54,253 bases of DNA, from positions 1-54,253 of the forward strand of contig JAHLWZ010000389.1 of the NCBI GenBank assembly GCA_020536535.1, written 5' to 3'. The notes under the pieces were generated by a model. The model searched no databases and was not told where the DNA came from. It saw only the letters and a program-made list of their open reading frames with translations. The position numbers and the translations under genes were made by a program. The DNA comes from Pelomyxa schiedti (Eukaryota; Evosea; Pelobiontida; Pelomyxidae). Below are positions 49,514-54,253 of the stretch, in pieces (positions within the stretch are counted from its first letter, which is position 1; every line of letters begins with the position of its first letter).

Positions 49514-51324
49514 ATGGGCAAGGACAAGATCCACATTAACGCAGTCGTCATCGGCCACGTCGACTCTGGCAAGTCCACAACAACTGGACACTTGATTTAC
49601 AAATGCGGTGGTATTGATAAGCGAACCATTGAGAAGTTCGAGAAGGAGGCCCAAGACATGGGCAAGGGTTCCTTCAAGTACGCCTGGGTCCTCGATAAGC
49701 TGAAGGCAGAGCGAGAGCGTGGTAAGTTTCTTATTGTTTTTATGAAATTATGCCTCTTTTTTAATCGATGTGTACTTGCAGGTATCACCATTGATATCGC
49801 TCTTTGGAAGTTCGAGACACCCAAGTACTACTACACCATCATCGATGCCCCAGGACACCGAGACTTCATCAAGAACATGATTACAGGAACATCCCAGGCT
49901 GATGTTGCCATGCTCGTCATTGCCTCTGGTGCCGGTGAGTTCGAGGCTGGCATCAGCAAGAACGGACAGACCCGAGAGCACGCACTTCTCGCCTTCACCC
50001 TTGGTGTCAAGCAAATGATCGTCTTGATCAACAAGATGGACGACAAGACAGTCAACTGGGGCGAGCCACGATACACTGAGATCAAGAGGGAGGTCAGCGA
50101 CTTCCTCAAGAAGGTCTGTGTTTCTACTCCAGGACTTTTGGCTTTCCCTAATATTGATTAAAGACCGGCTACAACCCCGACAAGATTAACTTCGTCCCCA
50201 TTTCCGGATGGTTGGGTGACAACATGATTGAGCGCAGCACCAACCTCGGATGGTACAGAGGACCAACCTTACTGGAGGCTCTCGACCTCATTGAGCCACC
50301 AAAGCGACCCATTGAGAAGCCACTCCGCATTCCTCTTCAGGATGTCTACAAAATTGGAGGCATTGGCACTGTATGCCGCTTCTCCCATTTACTTATATTC
50401 TCAACTAATTAGTAACTTCTAATACTAATACCACCTCCGCCCTATACCATTTCAAACTTACTCATCATATTTCCACAGGTACCAGTCGGCCGTGTTGAGA
50501 CCGGTGTTCTCAAGCCCGGAATGGTTGTTACCTTCGCCCCCGCCAACGTCACAACTGAAGTCAAGTCCATTGAGATGCACCACGAGGCCCTCCCCGAGGC
50601 CAAGCCAGGAGACAACATTGGGTTCAACGTCAAGAACGTCGCAGTCAAGGACATCCGACGTGGCTTCGTCGCCGGCGACTCCAAGAACGACCCGCCAAAG
50701 CAGATCGCCACCTTCGTCGCGCAGGTCATCGTGCTCGCCCACCCAGGGCAAATCTCGGCCGGCTACGCGCCAGTCCTGGACTGCCACACTGCCCACATTG
50801 CGTGCCGATTCTCTGAGCTCCAGGCCAAGATTGACAGGCGAACGGGCAAGGAGATGGAGGCGTCGCCGGCCGCCATCAAGACCGGAGACTCTGCCCTCGT
50901 GCTGATGGTTCCAAGCAAGCCCATGTGCGTTGAGAACTTCGCTGAGTACCCCCCACTTGGCAGGTTTGCCGTGCGTGATATGAGGCAAACAGTCGCCGTC
51001 GGCGTCATCAAGAGCAAGACCGAGGGAGTCTGCCAGACCGGAAAGGTCACCAAGTCCGCAGAGAAGGCCGCAAAGACAGCCAAGCCCGGCGCCACCCCAG
51101 CAGCTGCCAACGCCACCCCCGGAGCCACCCCAGCGGCCAAGCCCGCAGCCGCAGCAAAGCCCGCGGCCACCGGCGCAGCCAAGCCCGCAGCGACCCCAGC
51201 GGCCAAGCCAGCAGCAACACCGGCAGCTAAGCCCGCAGCAACCCCCGCGGCCAAGCCAGCGGCCACACCAGCAGCAAAGCCAGCAGCCGCTGCTAAGCCC
51301 GCCGCAGCAAAGAGAGGAAAGTAG
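49514..51324 (+). CDS. EF1A: Translation elongation factor 1-alpha, copy 2
   Basis: The exons 49514-49721, 49782-50113, 50164-50370 and 50479-51324 agree in phase and give 530 residues. The G-motifs and domain signatures are the same as in copy 1. Protein differences in the body are few (for example EPRYTEI vs EPRYAEI, LGWYRG vs LTWYRG), while codons differ synonymously and introns differ entirely. The Ala/Lys/Pro tail is present but rearranged and one residue longer overall, ending KRGK and TAG (copy 1 ends TAA). Confidence 0.97.
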
Positions 51325-51703
51325 GTGCCCTCGATATCACCAACCCCCACGGTGTTTATTTTGTTAAGGTTTTGTTCCTGCCAAGTAAATAATAAACCTT
51401 TGTTTCCTATCCTATCCTACCTTTCCTTCATCCCTTTTCACTTTGTTTTTTAGTTTCTCAAACGGGGTTCATTTGAAATAGAACTCCATCTCCAGTTTCC
51501 TTTCTTGTGATTCGCATCCAATTTGAAAGCGAAGGCCAAAAATTCCCAATTTGGGGTGCAAGTTGGGGAACTGGTGACACTAACTCGGCCCTCAATTTAG
51601 AACCCTGGTTATAAGGCTCTCGCAAAAAAGTTAAAGCAAAGAAAAAAAGGGAAACAAAGCAAAGCAAACGCAAAGACAACAAACCAACAAGAAACAAAGC
51701 AGA
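51325..51703. other. Intergenic region upstream of the coiled-coil gene
   Basis: 3' UTR of EF-1alpha copy 2 followed by A-rich sequence (51626-51700) just before the next start codon. A 143-codon minus-strand frame here has no supporting features. Confidence 0.4.
51391..51396 (+). terminator. Poly(A) signal AATAAA of EF-1alpha copy 2
   Basis: AATAAA 67 nt after the stop codon. Confidence 0.6.
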
Positions 51704-54253
51704 ATGACAGCACAACCAACACAAAACCTCATGGAAAGCTACATAAACACTAGTAGAATCTGGACTGAACCCACAATTTCGGCCACAGCAGGACTGAACA
51801 CCACCGTAACTTTTGACGACATAGTCGATGTAGCAATATCCAAAATGGGTACCGATATTTGTCTTTTTACTTCCTAGAGTGTGGCGCACTAACTAAACCG
51901 TATTGTTTCATTTCATTTTGGCTCTTCAGATAATCTGCCGGCTGAAGACCTCACAGCCGCAATGGTGACTCACGAGATGCCCCTTTCTGTAGTAAATAAG
52001 GCCCTGGTGGAACACCGTAGTCTGTGCACTCCATATAAACCTCCGGAAATCGTACCAACAACAATCCTCACGAATGTTCTGGAGGGAACAGCGGTCCCAG
52101 ATGTCCAATTCACTGAGCGCCAAAAACCAATGGACCTCCCTGCTTTCGATGCCCTTGCTCAGAAGCTTGAAGTCCCAGAGGTGTGATAGTGGTCTCTCTA
52201 TTCAATTAATTTCTCACTCTTGGAATCTAATTCCTATTACCTAAGTTTGCGAGAACTGATGCAACTATTGCTCCTATGGTGAGTGAACTCAAGTTCCATG
52301 TCACAGAGGCAAAGGGAGCCTTGCAGTCAACCAAGTTCGTACGGGAAGATGAACAAGATGGAAAGATTATCGGGCTCTTCACTGAGGTCTCAGATGTAGT
52401 GATGCCGGTAGTCGCCCAGCCCGTTCCCACTTTCATCTTATGATCAAACATAGGTGGCCAAAGTTCCATTACTTGAAGATACTCTTCGACAAGTCCAACT
52501 GGAGATAGTGGACCCAATTGTAATTAAGGTCCAACAAGCCAAAGAAGCTTGCGCTAGGGCTGAAGAGAACATGCTAGAATACCCGGAGGAGGTAATTTTC
52601 TCACCCACTAGAGTACAACCTCTAATCAACAACCAGTGGGAGGAAAATGATAAGAAGTGCCTTCAAACTCTCCACGAAAAAGCCAGAGACCGAGCAAAAA
52701 TTGAGGCCACTCATAAAAATGCAGCTGATAACGGTTTCTTCGAGTATGGCACCGTGTGGTTACTTTTTTTTTAACATTCCCTATAGCACCCGATCGTGCT
52801 CTACGGAAGAGAGACTCCAAGAGGTATCCACGCAGGTTCAGATTTTCGAGATTGAACAACAAAGAAACGACGAAGACATCAGGTAGGACCAAACTACTAG
52901 TTCTGTACAATTCATAAGAAATAGAGCTGTTGATCTTGCCTCCTCAGCCCTTGAATTGGAAGTCCAGAGGAAAGTAGAAGAGCAGGCTGAGAAAAGGTTG
53001 CAATTAATGAGAGAGAGGGAGAAGCTCGAAAGAGAGGCCAGATTTATGGAAATTATGATGGCTGTAATAGCAGTATGTTCCATTCCTGGTCTCAACCTAC
53101 CTCACCCAAACATCAGGTCATGCACCGAATTCGAATCGACAAGATACACAATAACACCCAAGAAATAGAAGCTATTGACCAAGAAATCACACCGGAAACC
53201 GGCACTGTCTTCATTGAGAAGAACAAGAGACTTGCAGCTGCAGCAGTTCGGAAGGCCCAGCTATCGACTTTGGTATCTTCCATCCCTCTATCGATTGCTT
53301 TCTAATTCTCCAATAGAATGCCGACTGTGCAATTAGGACCAAGGCGTGGAAGTCACTAGAGAGAGCTCTATATCTCCTTGATAACTGCAAAGCGGTATGG
53401 GTGTTCCTTGTATTCCTGGGTCTGAGTCTCAACAGGTTATGACTCAAAGAAGGGAGGAGTACTTCATTTCCCACCAGACTGAGTTAAATTGCATCCGCGA
53501 AGAAATTATGACACTTCTGACAGACCTTAGTAAGTACCGGGACAAATCCCCATTTATTGACTTAATGAGTCTCACTAAACCTCGAACTTTAGCACAAAGA
53601 CAAGCAGACTTCAAACTCCAGGTTTACTCCCGACTTGTTTTCATCATTTTCATCTAATCCTGAATACAGTTGACATCACAAACTAAATTACTGAAAGACG
53701 AAGAGGAGAGACACAAGGCACTTATCAAAGCCAAGCTAAAAAAATCCCCACAGGATATTGAGACATTGGATAGACTCAAGGGCGCAGTTGTAAGTGGCAG
53801 TTATTTTTACCAAACTCACTCAACATTGTTTCCAATTAGAAACAACTCACCGAGTCTCATGACGACCTTGACCTGCAAATCAGGGAGCTTCAGGATGCAC
53901 ATGCAAGGTGCATGTGGGATGCCTACAAAGGGGAACAGAAGGAATTCTGCACCGAGCCTTGCCCAGACCCCAGACCCATTCACATGCTAGAAGTGCACAC
54001 CAGATCCGGGCCAGTGATATGGCATAATGCAAAGGATGGTTCGCTCCGGATTCCCCCCCTTTGCATTCTTACTTACTACTACTATTAATATTGTAATAAC
54101 TACTACTTTTAATTCATTCCCGCACTAACAACATTGCAATTGCACAGTGATGGACGTCAAGGCAGCGGAGCACACCCTTGCAGCCATGAAGAAGAAGTAT
54201 TCAGAGGAGCAGGCAGTGCTTCTTGAGCAGCAAAAAATGATCACTTCTCTTGG
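51704..54253 (+). CDS. Coiled-coil protein, partial (runs off the right edge)
   Basis: Starts at 51704 (MTAQPTQNLMESYINTSRIW). The first intron joins ISKM-D-NLPAEDLTAAMVTHE in phase. Many short exons follow, rich in Glu, Lys, Gln and Arg and predicted to form coiled coil: VAKVPLLEDTLRQVQLEIVD, QAKEACARAEENMLEY, ERLQEVSTQVQIFEIEQQR, QRKVEEQAEKRLQLMRERE, TQRREEYFISHQTELNCIR, LKDEEERHKALIKAKLKKS, then AAMKKKYSEEQAVLLEQ at the window end. Introns are about 40-60 nt except one of about 170 nt near 54.1 kb. No globular domain is seen. A structural protein of cytoskeleton, basal body or flagellum is conceivable but not shown. Confidence 0.75.

Overview
This is nuclear DNA from a unicellular eukaryote. 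Most genes are broken by many very short GT-AG introns (about 30-55 nt in many genes, up to about 230 nt). Genes lie close together on both strands, several have AATAAA-type signals downstream, and TAA, TAG and TGA all behave as stops. The gene content is that of a free-living, probably flagellated protist: an ARL13-type ciliary GTPase, canonical EF-1alpha, STT3, SGTA, POMP/UMP1, RasGEF, RhoGEF/ArfGAP and Ste20-like signalling proteins. I cannot name the species. The CH-IQ-RhoGEF-PH-ArfGAP layout recalls amoebozoan proteins, but that is weak evidence of placement.

Layout. 1-0.7 kb: edge fragment of a lineage-specific family (here called the VGS family). 0.96-6.6 kb (-): a giant CH/IQ/RhoGEF/PH/ArfGAP/PH protein. 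7-9 kb: a CCHC zinc-knuckle protein and a small Cys-rich protein. 9.3-11 kb: a RasGEF. 11.3-13.1 kb: EF-1alpha copy 1. 13.2-15.7 kb (-): a RING/B-box/coiled-coil (TRIM-like) protein, followed by the tail of a paralogue running into an assembly gap. 16-18.2 kb (-): two more VGS genes. 18.6-19.6 kb (-): a membrane protein. 19.9-23.2 kb (+): an unknown gene and SGTA. 23.4-25.4 kb: POMP/UMP1 (-) and two doubtful membrane proteins. 25.4-27.9 kb: a VGS gene and a decayed VGS copy. 28.0-30.6 kb (-): an in-frame GAPDH-PGK fusion. 31-32.3 kb (-): another VGS gene. 32.5-39.7 kb (+): a very large Ser-rich Ste20-like kinase with a C-terminal propeller-like region. 40.2-43.1 kb: STT3. 43.5-44.4 kb: a NIFK/Nop15-type RRM protein. 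44.6-45.7 kb (-): a type I membrane protein. 46.0-46.9 kb: an EF-hand protein. 47-48.9 kb (-): ARL13-like. 49.5-51.3 kb: EF-1alpha copy 2. 51.7 kb to the end: a coiled-coil protein leaving the window.

Most notable: (i) one polypeptide carrying glycolytic steps 6 and 7 (GAPDH and PGK), with exon phases checked through all six exons; (ii) the VGS family, six loci in 54 kb, with no family I recognise; (iii) a giant GEF/GAP scaffold whose ArfGAP finger has lost the usual catalytic arginine; (iv) a 100-N gap at 34.27 kb that looks artefactual, because identical 121-bp sequence lies on both sides and collapsing it restores one reading frame. No tRNA, rRNA, CRISPR or transposon could be supported.
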